The notes under the pieces: model-generated
Seen by the model: only the letters and a program-made list of their open reading frames with translations
Database searches by the model: none
What the model was told of the DNA's origin: nothing
Position numbers and translations under genes: made by a program
NCBI GenBank assembly: GCA_037783415.1
Contig: JAZGTN010000025.1
Span: 4,960,001 to 5,024,000, forward strand
DNA: 64,000 bases
Reading direction: 5' to 3'
Source of the DNA: Leptasterias polaris
Taxonomy: Eukaryota > Echinodermata > Asteroidea > Forcipulatida > Asteriidae
Shown here: positions 30,054-42,607 of the stretch, in pieces
Numbering within the stretch: the first letter of the stretch is position 1
Layout: each line of letters begins with the position of its first letter

Positions 30054-32559
30054 GCCTGTACTATTAATATACAACCAAGGACCTTCCCTGCGTCCAGTTA
30101 CAAATTAATGTGTCATATCTAATAGAGGGCGGCAAGCCAACAAACAAACATGAACCAGATCAGTTGCAAACTTCATAAAGCTGTTGAGCTGAAATTTATG
30201 CTAAGCATTTTTGTTCTGCTAGCAAAAATAACCAGGGGACCAGTCACAAACATATACAGTATGTGGTATATTGTCTGGTTACCTGTATCTGTAAGCAAGC
30301 ATTGTCTGGCCTATATTCCAGCTTGTTGGTCAAAACATGGAGCAAGGAACTCCTTGCTCTATGGTCAAAGCAGTTGCATAATTATAATAGTTCAGATAAG
30401 CATATTAAATCTGTTTACCAGCCGAGTGGTAACCGTACTAAAAAGACAGGTGCTATGTATTGAGCGTTGTGATTATACTGCTTAGCAAGAGAACTTGTTA
30501 AGCAAAGGAGTTTTGACATCTGGCCCCGCTGTGCATCAAACTCATTAGATAGTAATGTTACAAGACAAAAACTACCAATCTAGTTTTGATTGAACCAATA
30601 GCCAGGTCATCCAAAGTTTACTTGAGTCTGTCTTTTTAAAGGGCTAATCACCATTGGTAATTATAATCATATTGGGGATTGTTTTACTGTGGCTTTTGCT
30701 TGACTTTGAGATATGATTCCCTGCTCGTAATGTGATAACATCATAGGCATAGTGTCTGTCTGAAGATTTTGTTCCGTTGGGCAGTCCAGCTTGGGAAAGT
30801 GGTGCACAATCTGAATACGGATTCATTTAGCCATATTGTGTTGAAAATGTGACTAATGTGAGTGCATATACAGTCATTGTATCAAGTCAATGATATAGGC
30901 CTACAGTTATTTGAATTCTAACAATGCTTACCCCAAAAGTCAAAATGTGTGCTTATAGCTAAGAATAGATGGTTCTGCAGAAAGTTCCCCGAAAATAAAC
31001 AAATTGTCCATGTTCTGATGAACAAATTCAAAAATCTCCCTGTATGGAAACTTGCTCCCCTGTTAATGAAATCAACTCTAAATGTCTGCCTGATTGTTGT
31101 ACACAATCTCTCAAATTGCAAGATACTGTTTGCAGCTGTGGTTTAGCTATCACTAATCAGCACTAGTACTAATATAATTTCAAACTTTCGTCAAGTATTG
31201 ATGTAAACTTACAATCACTTTGAGAGTCTGTTCTCGTGAACGGTTCTTCTGTAAAAATAAAATTGCATAATAATAGACCTTGGATTAACAACCGTTAGAA
31301 GCCGTAATTTAAATGTTACCACGTCTTACTATAGTATGGTAGACTATGTTCTTGCTAAAAACCAACGGTGGTGTACATTTCCTTTAATCGACGGCTAGCC
31401 GACATAGATCCCGGTACGTTTACCGACCATATTGTCGTGATTACGGTACATTTGGGGGCGCGTCCTTTCTCCCCCGCGCCCATCGCCCTGGTCGGTGACT
31501 AATTCAACCCGACATAACGAGCCGCCAGTAGCAGCAATTTCACCGTGGGGTGCTAACCATCACAGGCCCCGCCGGTCCAGCGGGAAGGGCGCGGTGCGGT
31601 GCGCCAGTCCGAACCAATCAGTCGAAAATCTCGTATCCCTTTTCATGCAAAGTCCGTAATGGGGGAAGTTATACTGTCTTGACTTGTAATGTGGCTTAAT
31701 TTAACTGGCGACAACAGTAAGACAAACTTTTTTTGAAGGATAGTTGCCCCATGTGCAACTTTTTTTCAGTAATTTGGGGAAGGTTTTTTGGTTTTGTAGT
31801 TCACTAAATCAGATCATAGTTTGCTGTACAAATACTGTTATTTCTGTCATTTAAAGTTATTATACAGCATTGGTAGAGCTAATAAATAGTCACAGACATA
31901 TTGGTGTTTTGTGTGATCAACCATCACGTACATAAAATAACAAACCTGTAAAAATTTGGGCTTAATCCGTTGTGTGAGTCAGGAGAAGAAAGTGAAAACC
32001 GTGCACAATTTTAAGCATGTGAACATAATGTACTCAATTTGGGTTGTAACAACCAAAATCAGCTGTTGATCTTCTCATATATTACTTCAATTCAGAGGAA
32101 AAATTTCACAGAAAAAAATGTTTCTTTATTCACAATCAGTAAGCTTTCAAACTAAAATTATACAATGGTGTTTTTTGTCCTTAACAATCCTGTGTAATAC
32201 CTCGTAGACCATTAACAGCTCTAGACATGAATTTACGAGTTGAGTGCATTTATTATTATCAAGGAAAAAAATTGTAACAAAAGGGAAATAAATTGCCAAA
32301 CTAAAACATATCTGTTGTTATCCAAAGACTTTCTTGGAAATGAGGTTGTCCACATTGTTTAATAATATTTGGTTGGTTTGAAATTTAAACCAAGTTCCGT
32401 CATTAAATACCCCATAAAGAAACTAAATTTAAGTTTATCTTTTCCAGCTATTGTTGTTAATAGTCTTGATAAATCCAGTACCTCTTTCCACTTCTTATTC
32501 ATTTTTACCAAAAGCTAGTATAAATGGAATCAATAAAGCTAACATTTTAATGGCGTGTG

Positions 32560-32830
32560 GTGGCCGAGCGGTCTCAAACTCTTGTGTTTTTGATCAGCAG
32601 AGTGTGGATTCGCGTCCCAGTCTTGGCACGTAAGTCCTTGAGCAAGATATTGTACTATTATTGCGTTGCCCTTCGGATGGGACATAATACCTAGGTCCCG
32701 TGTACTATGATTGTTAGTGCACGTAAAAGAACCCAGAACACTTATCTTGGAAGAGTAGGGGTTAACCCCGGTGTTTCTGGTTCACATGGCAAGCACCCTT
32801 GTTTACAGGTGTCCTCCGGTTTGCTATGAG
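32560..32830 (+). mobile_element. SINE S1, diverged and lacking its tail
   Basis: Head gtggccgagcggtctcaaac, degenerate B box gtggattcgcgtccc, then the conserved body up to accccggtgtttctgg. Confidence 0.78.
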
Positions 32831-35731
32831 CTACAAGTTCACTTATGAGGTCCTTGGTTTCATCACCAGAAATATCGACAATAATAACATTCTTATTCGC
32901 GCCGGTATATAACTTAACTAATATTAGAATTCTAGAGGCCAACCGTTCTTAATATGGACCTAGTCATGTTTGTGCGCACAGTTTTGCTGTAGGCCCTATG
33001 TTTTACTGTCAATTCTTACTGTTCCGTCCATAAACTACCTCACAAATCCAAACACTTGGTTAACCACTCTGGAAAAAGGAAATGTTTATGTTAATTATAC
33101 CCTTCTGTGGTTTGTGAACAAAAATATTTGAAATAATCACTTGCTTTTTCTCAGAACTGGTTTGGGTTGCACAAATATTATTTTATGATTTTGTTGTATA
33201 TTATCAAAAAAGTGTTGTTGTTTTTTATCGCGTGTTTATATTTTGTAGAGTAAAGAAAATCAATATTGAAGTCTTCCTTGAGATTGTAGTGTTATAATTT
33301 TAGAAGTGGTTACGTGGCATGCTTGGGGTTCAAAATAGAAACATTAAGTTTGTTCTTTCTCAACTTTTCGATGGCAACTTTGCTCTTTATCGATGTGGGA
33401 AGACTTTACAAGAATTTCTTACAAAACCTCGGGGAAATGACTGTATTTTAAACCATGTTGCATGTTGCCAATTAGACTTGTCTGATACATTCAATAGATT
33501 TGTTATTTATTTTATTTTTTATGGAGTAGACAAATAAAAAGGAAAGTGATGCGGGGTAGCCTCAAAACGCAGTGTCAATCGGTGGCGCAAAAATTAGTTT
33601 GCGCGACAGGGGGCTAGTCTACTAAACAAACGGGACGTCAGTACCACTTACCGGGGCCTCTCAAAATATTTACGCCGTGCCCTCGTCGCTTTGGAGTGGG
33701 TCAAAATCTACTCCGTGGAGCGGTGCTTTTGTAGAAAGTGTAATCGCTTGAAGAAATTCCTCCTAAGGACGTTTGTGACAATGCAAAGATAGCTGAGGGA
33801 ATTGGGCTAAAATATGGGGTTTTCAGTGGCAGGATTAAGTGGTGGAAAAGGCTTTTGAACTTAATTGCTGATCGTTTTGGAGTTGTTTACGTGTATTGTT
33901 TTATAAAGAGGTAGGTTTTAGAGATAAAGGTCAAATGTAACAGAAATGGAAAGTGGCATTAAAGTTGCACCGGTGGGAAATTGTGAACAAAGGTGTTTTT
34001 TCAGCCAGTCGTGAACGATTCTTGAAGGGAATAAATTCGGTGTCCAAGAAAGGTTATTGGTTACACCAGCAAACACATCTCATAGGCCTGACTGTGTTTT
34101 ACGCAATAGTAATGGTGGTGGCATGCTTTTGTTTTGTTTGTTTGTTTTTTGTTTTGTTTTTATAGGGAAATGTTGTGTGGGACATGCAAAACTGAAAACA
34201 AAAGAGGTCCACGGAATGTTGGAACTTGAAACACTTAGCGCACATTGTACACACGTCCACACAGTGCTTTTTACAGTGTTGAAGAACATGGTTGTTTCTT
34301 AGGTGCAGAGAACAAAGGAGTGGCCACAGAGTGTATGCAACAAAGAGCGTTGTGTGTTAGTGTGTGACCACTGTTTTTTCTTTTTTCATGTTTTTTTGTT
34401 TTGTTGGGTTTTTGTTGTTGTTTTTTAAGGTAGGGATTGTGATCCCCCCCTTTCAAGTCAAAGATATTTTTTACTGTCACAGACTGAGAAGAAAAAATGA
34501 AATGCGAGCTGTCACTTGTTTACATGAGTTCCGAATTTACAAGTCGTCATCAAATCTAGCCGCATTACTATGAAGTTAGACCGATATCAGACATCAAATT
34601 ATATACGTGCCATAAACCACATGTGTATTGTATATAAACAACCAGAGAATAATGCAATTTGCATTACAAGTCAATATTAAATGGAATATCGGGTACAAAC
34701 TCGCCGCCAAAATAAAACCAGGAGCAAATTGTTTTCTCATTTAGACCGCTCGAAGTCGGTGCCATTTCAAAAAGGCTAGCGCGGTATGAGATCACGTTTA
34801 CCGCTGCGCTTTTAATTACGGGCTTTTTCGGCGTACCGGTTGCAAAAACTGGCGCCCGTGTATTAATTCCGGTGGAGGGGCCGTCAAATGAGCATCAGTC
34901 GGTAGGGGGGTGAGTGCTCCGGCGCATTGCCGAGGTTACCCATCACACGGCACCGGGCTTTAAAGAAGCCGTATGTGGTGAAATTCACATGGATTATCCT
35001 GCACTAATGAAATACTTGGAAAGTTGCGGAATTTCAAAACACTCTCACGAACGGCTTGTTTGATCTTTCTTTATGATATATTTGGCTCGACAAATTAGTT
35101 TGCTGAAATTGTTTAGCATAAGCCTTTTTTTAAGTAGGCCTTAATGGAAGAAAATCTTCACTGTAAATTAAAAAGAGTTTTGGTTATATATTAACTTACA
35201 TAAAGGTCCCAACAGCGAGCCATACTCAGGTTAACATCACCCAGAATCTGAGTTTTAAAAAAACGATCTAAAACTCTCAGACCAAATTTTATAGAGTTGC
35301 TTAAGCACAAAATAGAGCTAAGCACAAAATAATTGTACGTATAGACCATGTGACCTGTGACATCACATGTTTACAAAAGAGCCACAGAGCCTGGACTTCC
35401 TGCAGGCACATTTGTACACAGCTCAATGGAAGAATACAGCAAATCTTATGTTTTATGGAGATTGCACTGTCTGATTTTTCTGAACTTTTGATATGAAGAA
35501 AGGGGTGACATCTCAAAAGCTGTACAGCTGTTTCTTTTGTAAATTTTGAAATTATGTGAAAATTATGACACAAAATGTAAATTTTCCTATATGGCCTGTG
35601 TAGTATCTTGCCCGTCAGGAAATGCATTATAATGTACAAGGTCACTACTCTGTAAATGAAGGTAACATGGGCTATACCAAAGGTTACCAAGCAAACTGCT
35701 ATGTTATACCATACGTACCATTTGTGACTGG

Positions 35732-35810
35732 GCCCTGGTCAGTCTGACCCGGAAGGAAAGTGGTTCACGGCTGACCCCGACTCTGGGTCAAATTTTGACC
35801 CGGAACTGTT
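35732..35810 (+). repeat. TGACCC/GGGTCA-rich repeat, copy 1
   Basis: Several tgaccc and gggtca half-sites in about 80 bp (ctgacccggaaggaaagtgg). Confidence 0.65.
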
Positions 35811-38117
35811 TAATGCGTATGTAAGATTCTTCTGTCTGTGTTCACGTATCGGACACAATGTCTGTTGTGGGTCCGAAATTTATATTATTAATTAAGGTAT
35901 ATATGATACAGGATTGATCTGACAAAATAGTCGCATGACAGTGTTAAAGTAGTTTGTAATCATCCATAAACTATAGGCCTCTACTGATCAGAAACACCAG
36001 AGCTTTAGTCCAGCGCGCTTAACTAATCTTTGATGAAGTTCGATCATTTATTTATACTGTATCCGATTTGTATACCTCTTCAACAAAAATTTCCTTCAAG
36101 AATATATGGAACAAGAACTACATCATGACTAAACAAACCTGTGAAAATTTGGGCTTAATCCTTTTTGTGAGTCTGATGGTGAAAATAGTGAGAAGCCATA
36201 TGCACTACCTTCAGCTTTCACACGTTGTCCTTGATTTTGATTGTGACAGCTAAAATCAGCTGTTGCGTTTGTTTAGGTTTTCAGAATACTGTTTTCTCGA
36301 ATATAACTTCATTTCAGAGGAAAATAGTTCACAGAAAAATTTGTTCTAGTGTATGAACTTCATAATCAGCATAGCTTTCAGACTAAAATTAAACAATTTA
36401 GATTGTTATCCTATGGAGCTAGTGCGTATCTTTCTCAGTTTCACAATGCACGGTGTACAGCTCGATTTTGATAGGACTATTTTCACGATACTGATTCTGA
36501 TCTGTTTTGTCCATCAAGGAACACAATCACATTATCATTATTGGTAAAAAAAAAAATGCCAAAGAATGTAACTTATTGTCAAAAGTATGGTAGAATCATT
36601 TCGCTCACACAAATGGAATTATAGCATTCGACATGTGTACGTGTGAAGTTACATTCTTCATCGAAAGAACACATTGCGAAACATGTTTGTGAATGTAGTA
36701 GTTTTAACTTCATTTGGTCTATTAGTTACTGATACAAATTACGTACAGCGCAGTATTTAAGGGGCAATGTATGTGAGTGCCAGTTCTGACTGTCAAAATA
36801 ATCTTCCTCTTCCCCCCCCCCTTTTTTTTAAATCTGACCCCCGCAGACTGTTGACATGGTCAAGAAGGTCACCAGATGGTGCCCCCCCCCCCCCCCCCAG
36901 TTGTTCCCATACTTTAACACACTCGTATTCCTCTTGGGGGCCCCGAGTCCTGGAACACAATGAAGACACAATATACCCTTTTTATGGTGCCCCATCTTGA
37001 TTTTTCTCCATGCTATTCAAATCGTCGTAACCAGATCGAGGCTGGAAGAAAAAAACAGTCTGGTTCCTTTTTGTGCAATGAACAGCAGCATTCAGTTACT
37101 GGATACAGGGGAACATGACAAAAACGATGGCTGATGCCGTAGTTGGTAATAATGTTAAAATGTTATTCAGTTCAGTGTATCATATGGCGTTGGCACACAC
37201 ACTCTTACATTATCGGTATTGATAAGTGTATTATGGAGCAAGATTCATTGGTACAAGTACTTCTATTGTTCGTCTTTAATGTTCCCTTTCTTAAAAAAAC
37301 AAATCTTCTGTTTAGTAGTATTGTTCTGAATAGGGTCAGTTTATTTTTTCAACATTTTCAAAATATATATTTTAGCCTTTACAGAAAACTCTGCTTGGGT
37401 TGAAACGTAAGGCCATTCTGCCTTTTACTTCACCACAGGTCAGATTGCATGGTGAGCAGTTTACAACAGCTTCTTCACATTTTGTTGATGAAAATGCGAT
37501 CCCACTTTTAGCTGTCAAAGTAGGGTAAACACCCCCCCCCCCCATCTCTTTTCCACCCAAAAAATTCAAAATTCGTCCGAGGTGCTAAGATACAAACGGA
37601 CTGTACTAGGCTCAATTTTCGTGTTCCTTAATGATCTTTATTATTTACTTTAAACCTTCGCTTTTTTGAGACTTCACTTCATGAAAATTTCCCCATGTTG
37701 TCGTACAACCTGATATGCCGAGAGTTATGCCCTCCGTCTTCGGAGTTGACCATAAAGAAGAGCCGAGTAAATACAAGATGTCCAAATAGCACGTCTGGGA
37801 CCTGCCGTAAAATGTGCCGCAAGGACCCATCAATCACGGAGCTCGTTAGGCCTGTCACAACACCTTACACCCACCATACTGCCATGGGCCTCAACCACAT
37901 CAAACCGTACTTTTACTATCCCAATCTTCATATCAGATACTCCTCCATGGAGTACCTAAGCCTAAAGGCTTCCCAACATTTTAAAGAAAGTACTGTACAG
38001 ATTTTCAAGACCGCACCCTTTCCCTGTAAAAAAATTTGTTTAGTCATTATCTTCTAAGTTGGCCAATCTATGTTATTCTCTTTATAGCCAATAGGCCTAC
38101 ACGTATACGATTGGTAA

Positions 38118-38342
38118 TAGACCCTTCCCATGAAATATGCTAATTACATTCACGCATGCGTACAGACCTTGCTGGTTGGCAAACGCCATAGAGTTGTGCA
38201 CTAAGTAGACGCACAAGCGCGTCTGCGTCACGCCACCATCAGCCCCACACAAAAAGGGGCAATATGTTTCATCATTTTGCCAACCAGCAGTGTAAGTGCG
38301 CACGCGTGATGTGCAATTTAAATATTTCATGGGAAGGGTCCA
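38118..38342 (+). mobile_element. MITE with about 22-bp terminal inverted repeats (family G)
   Basis: Arms tagacccttcccatgaaata and its near-complement ending catgggaagggtcca; an inner inverted pair gctggttggcaaa / ttttgccaaccagc. Confidence 0.82.
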
Positions 38343-38696
38343 TTATTAAGAACATTGATCATCAACATTAGGACAATACTGTACAGATTTTCAATACCGC
38401 ACGACCGCACCCTTTCCTATGTAAAAGAATTTGTTTGGTCATTATCTTCAAAGTTGGTCTATCTATTTTCTTCTCTTTAAAGACAATTAGGCCTACATGT
38501 ACACGATTGGTCATTATTGTGAAAACCGATTAGTGTGAATCTTCGGGCTCACTGATTATCAAGCTATAATAATTTTCTTTCAGAGAAACAGTTCCATCTC
38601 AGAAATTATCAAAGCCCACCTGAAGACCCCTTACAATCACTGTAGCTTATTTCGAACCGCAGTACATGATTATTTATACAACCTCACTTTACACTA

Positions 38697-38885
38697 TTCC
38701 GGGTCAGAGTTGGCCATATTCCGGATCCCAATGGGGACTGACTCATATGGGTAGTGAAACCTGGAAAAGGTGTCGATGTGACCAATATATGAGTCAAACT
38801 GACTCTCATTTTAACCAGTTTCCGGGTTGGCCTGACCCCAAAATGGGTCAGACTCGAAACTTTGTCAATTCTGACACGACAGTTT
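38697..38885 (+). repeat. TGACCC/GGGTCA-rich repeat, copy 2
   Basis: Contains ccgggtcagag, gactgactcatatggg, cctgaccccaaaatgggtca. Confidence 0.65.
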
Positions 38886-39379
38886 TTAAAGCGTAAAGAA
38901 AGTATTGCAAACATGTATGTACACCAACCCATTCCTGATATAATGGGTGTGTTTTTTGTGTGTTTTTTCTTTTCTTCATACTTTCTTCTGTTCCCTTGAG
39001 TTCTCTTCAAATTTCACCTCCAAATTATCACCTCATATTTCACTCGATTTCTCCTGTAACTGGAATTTTATTGATTAGACAACAACGGAGGTTTCTCCAT
39101 GACTTGACCAAACTGTTGTCACCTTGCCACTCCTGAACACCGCAGAACAGCAATAACGGCCACGAGGTCGATTTTGGCTAACATGAGAGCGAAACGTGGA
39201 TCCACCATCGCCTGGGGGTAGAAATGGTTAATTAATGGGCCCTATAAGTGTACCACATGCGGCCGGAGGAGTGTTCTTTTCCAAATAGTATAATGTAATC
39301 GGAATGTGTTCAGTAATTCTTTTAACTTTTGCTTAACCGAAACAAAGTCTATGGTCGATCTTCAATTTCGTTTGTCAGT

Positions 39380-39799
39380 TTAAGGCAGGGTATACCTTGG
39401 GTATACCTTGGGTATATTGGCAAATACCAGTAGCCTCACTTGGTGTACTTCAACATATGCATAATTAAATAACAAACCGGTGAAAATTCGGGCTTAATTA
39501 TTGGTCATCGAAGTTGCACAAAAACAATGAAAGAAAACAGTAAAACACGCTTGTTGCATAGAATTGTGTGCTTTCAGAATAATGCCTGAGAAAGGCTGCA
39601 TGCCTGAAGCCATTCTCAGATTCAAATTTGTGGGTGAAAAATCACTTCTTTCTTTAAAACTACATTTACTTCAACGGGGGGGGGGGGTCGTTTCTAACAA
39701 AGTTTGATAATATCAACAGCTCTCCATTGCTCTTTATCAAGTAAGTTTTTATGGTCATTAACTTGAGGAGTAATTACCAAAAGTAAACCGTACCTTTAA
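39380..39799 (+). mobile_element. TTAA-type MITE, diverged family A relative
   Basis: TTAA at both ends; shares cttggtgtac, aacatatgcataa and gagtaattaccaaa with family A but has different extreme termini. Confidence 0.7.
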
Positions 39800-39983
39800 G
39801 TATTGTATAATCACCCTTGTCATCTTAAGCTCTCTCTCTCTCTTTATTTTTGTTTGTATGTTGGGAGGCTGTTTTATTTAATTTTAATGGGTTTTAAGAG
39901 TCACTTAAACTTTGGTTCCAGAAACACTTTTCCATTCTACTATATATGAACAATTTCTGGAACTGTTTGAATTGTATACAACT

Positions 39984-40388
39984 TTAAAGGCACTGAACAC
40001 GTTTGGTAATTGTCAAAGACGAGTATTCTCACTTGGTGTATCCCAACATATGCATAAAATAACAAATCTGTTAAAATTTGGACTCAATTGGTCATCGAAG
40101 TTGCAAGAGAATAATGAAAGAAAAAACACCCTTGTTGCACAAATTTGTGTGCTTTCAGATGCCTATAATAAAAGGCTTCACTGAAGTCTTTTATTATTTG
40201 AGTGAGAAAAGGCTTCACTGAAGTCTTTTATTATTTGAGTGAGAAATTACCCTTTTCTCAAAAACTACGTTACTTCAGAGGGAGTCGTTTCTCACAATCA
40301 ACAGCTCTCCATAGATCGTTTAATACCAAGTAAGTTTTTATGCTAACAATTATTTTGAGTAATTACCAATAGTGTCCAGTGCCTTTAA
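39984..40388 (+). mobile_element. TTAA-flanked MITE (family A), copy 3
   Basis: Same family. Carries an internal direct duplication of the aaaggcttcactgaagtc segment (about 40170-40250). Confidence 0.85.
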
Positions 40389-40568
40389 TATTTCGTTTGG
40401 ACAACTCTTCAGCGTCATCTGCTTATATTTGCAGAGATGTGCTATTGGGTCCATGTAAAACATTTTAAACAATACTTTTAGTGAAGTAATTATGGCTATA
40501 TCAATGTTTGTCTTTAGACTCGTACATGTTTGTGTTGTTGTTTTTGTGTTGTGAGTTTTGTTCCCCGG

Positions 40569-40798
40569 TATAGATAGGTTGCAGTATGACGTAAATCGGC
40601 CATCTTTACGGCCAATTTGGAACAAACAGTCATGCGTTACGCGTGAGAACGGCGTGCAGGACGCGCACATTTCACCAAACTCATTGCATGATTGGTTAGT
40701 GAATGACGCGGCTGCGTTAATAATTTGAGCGCTTGACGCGCCTGCAAGCCAAAATGCGATTTGCCCGTAAAGATGGCGTCTACTGGGAACTATCTATA
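40569..40798 (+). mobile_element. Palindrome-ended MITE (family D), copy 2
   Basis: Same length and nearly the same sequence as the 26635 copy. Confidence 0.88.
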
Positions 40799-42257
40799 GG
40801 CCTACATTCTGTTTTCTTTCACAAGAACTGAAGGACACAAGTAAACCGCCAGGCTCTGCATGCTGTTTGGGGTCTCAATCTTTATATGATATACCGCGTG
40901 ATTTATAGGGAATTGATGATAGAGCTACCGAGCAATCGTCGAATGGTCATTTTATTGGGGTGTGGTAATTGCTTAATCGGCCGTAACGACCGGGTACTTA
41001 CACTCACGTCAATTATTCTCATCCGGTCTACCATGGTCCCGGAGTTGACGAGAGCACACTTGACTTTCAACGTGCTGGGTAAACCCCCGAGGATTTGAAA
41101 TCTTGAGGGAAGGTCGTGTGAAACACCGATGGGAAACTAGCAAAAGCACGTGGTTTGTTTGAGATTCAAACAGTGGAATAACCGCCACAGGCTGTATGTT
41201 GCACTATACAGTTTTACAAAATATCATCATCATCATCATCATCTAACTTTAGTTCGTCCACCTGTTAGACCGTGGTTGGACCATGGAGCTATTTTGGACA
41301 AAGCCCTCTTCATAAATTCCATTTGTCTTTCTCTTTAGCCACTCTGGTCCATGTAAGTGTAACCGTGTGTGTTGTTATGTCATCTCTCCATCTTCTCTTT
41401 TGCCTTCTTCTCTTTCTTCTCTTTTGCCTTCTTCTCTTTAGGCTGCCATTCTGTCAGTCATAGTCCACCTGTTGTCTTGGGACCATTGACACATGGCCTG
41501 CCCTTCTCCATTTGATCTCCTTTACCTTTTCAATTATGTCCTTAACTCTTTGTTTTTTCGATAAAGTTTCTCTATAAGTCGGTGTAATTTATGAACGGTG
41601 CTAGTGGGACACAGTGATCCGAAATTCGTGTAGAACTGATCCATAATCCGGATCAGTGTGTTGTTTTCATAGTACCCAAAGTTAATTTTTTCAAAGTTCC
41701 AAGTTGGTTTTTTTTTTGCATTAATTGTATATTATCAAAAATGTTCGAATGGATATGTGAAGAAAATGAAACCACGTTCACAAAAGTCAATAGTAAATCT
41801 TCGGTGACGGCAGACCAAGTCATCAAGGTTTGGGCCGCCGTCATCCCATACCGAGGTCGTTTAAGGTCCCCTTTTACAAATAAACCACGATAGCTCTTTA
41901 GAGTGAGAACTCGCCGCCACAAAGTTCTCCCTTGTGTATATACTTCTAAGTCACCGTTTGCACCCTGTAGGAGTTTTAAATCGACCCTTTTGTTCGTCTT
42001 CGCTTAAGGATCGGAAATATCGCCGCGTAAATAAAAATACCGTAAATCAAGAATTTGTTTGAAAAGTTGGGTCATTTGTGATATTCGGATTGCGTGTTTT
42101 CACAACTTCACGTTCGAACACCGTCAAAGCACTCCGTTTTCAACATATGCTACTGGCTGGCGCAACAGAACGGACAACATTTTCTCGACTGTAGTTATTT
42201 AACAGGAGAGTTTTTGTATAGGACCTATGTCAACAACCATTGGCATTTTTCCTTTCT

Positions 42258-42607
42258 TTAAAGGCAAAGTATACTAGGTTTTTGGAACCGTTCGATTGGT
42301 TTACTCCTATATATTTGGAGATATAAAAAATAACCTGTGAAAATGTCATTTCAAAAGGTGGTTTTGAGTTATTGCCGAAAAACTGGGGCGATAATGTCGA
42401 CGCAGGAAGAATAATCCGTAATTGGAATACACGATCTGAGAAACGTTTCTCAGATTGAAATATTGTTGTTGAATCCCTCTCTCTAATAACCAAATTCCTC
42501 AGGGGAAATTTTTCTTAAAATTGTATTATCACCAGCTGCAGTGCTTTTACCAAGTTAGTTATTATTGTCAATTTTGGGGGAGTAATTACCAAAGGTATAC
42601 CCTTTAA
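42258..42607 (+). mobile_element. TTAA-flanked MITE (family B)
   Basis: Ends ttaaaggcaaagtatac / gtataccctttaa. Interior includes aaaactggggcgataatg and a gagaaacgtttctc hairpin. Confidence 0.8.

Larger units (their letters stand above)
30535..36120. other. Intergenic, no gene seen; GC-rich blocks
   Basis: GC-rich, CpG-containing blocks at about 31430-31620, 33545-33700 and 34780-34990 stand out from AT-rich surroundings. Also an S1 SINE and dispersed repeats (about 31900-32120, with a relative at about 36125-36400). Confidence 0.5.

Noticed and set aside
41222..41242. Run of His codons as part of a protein
   Set aside because: It is an (atc)n microsatellite.
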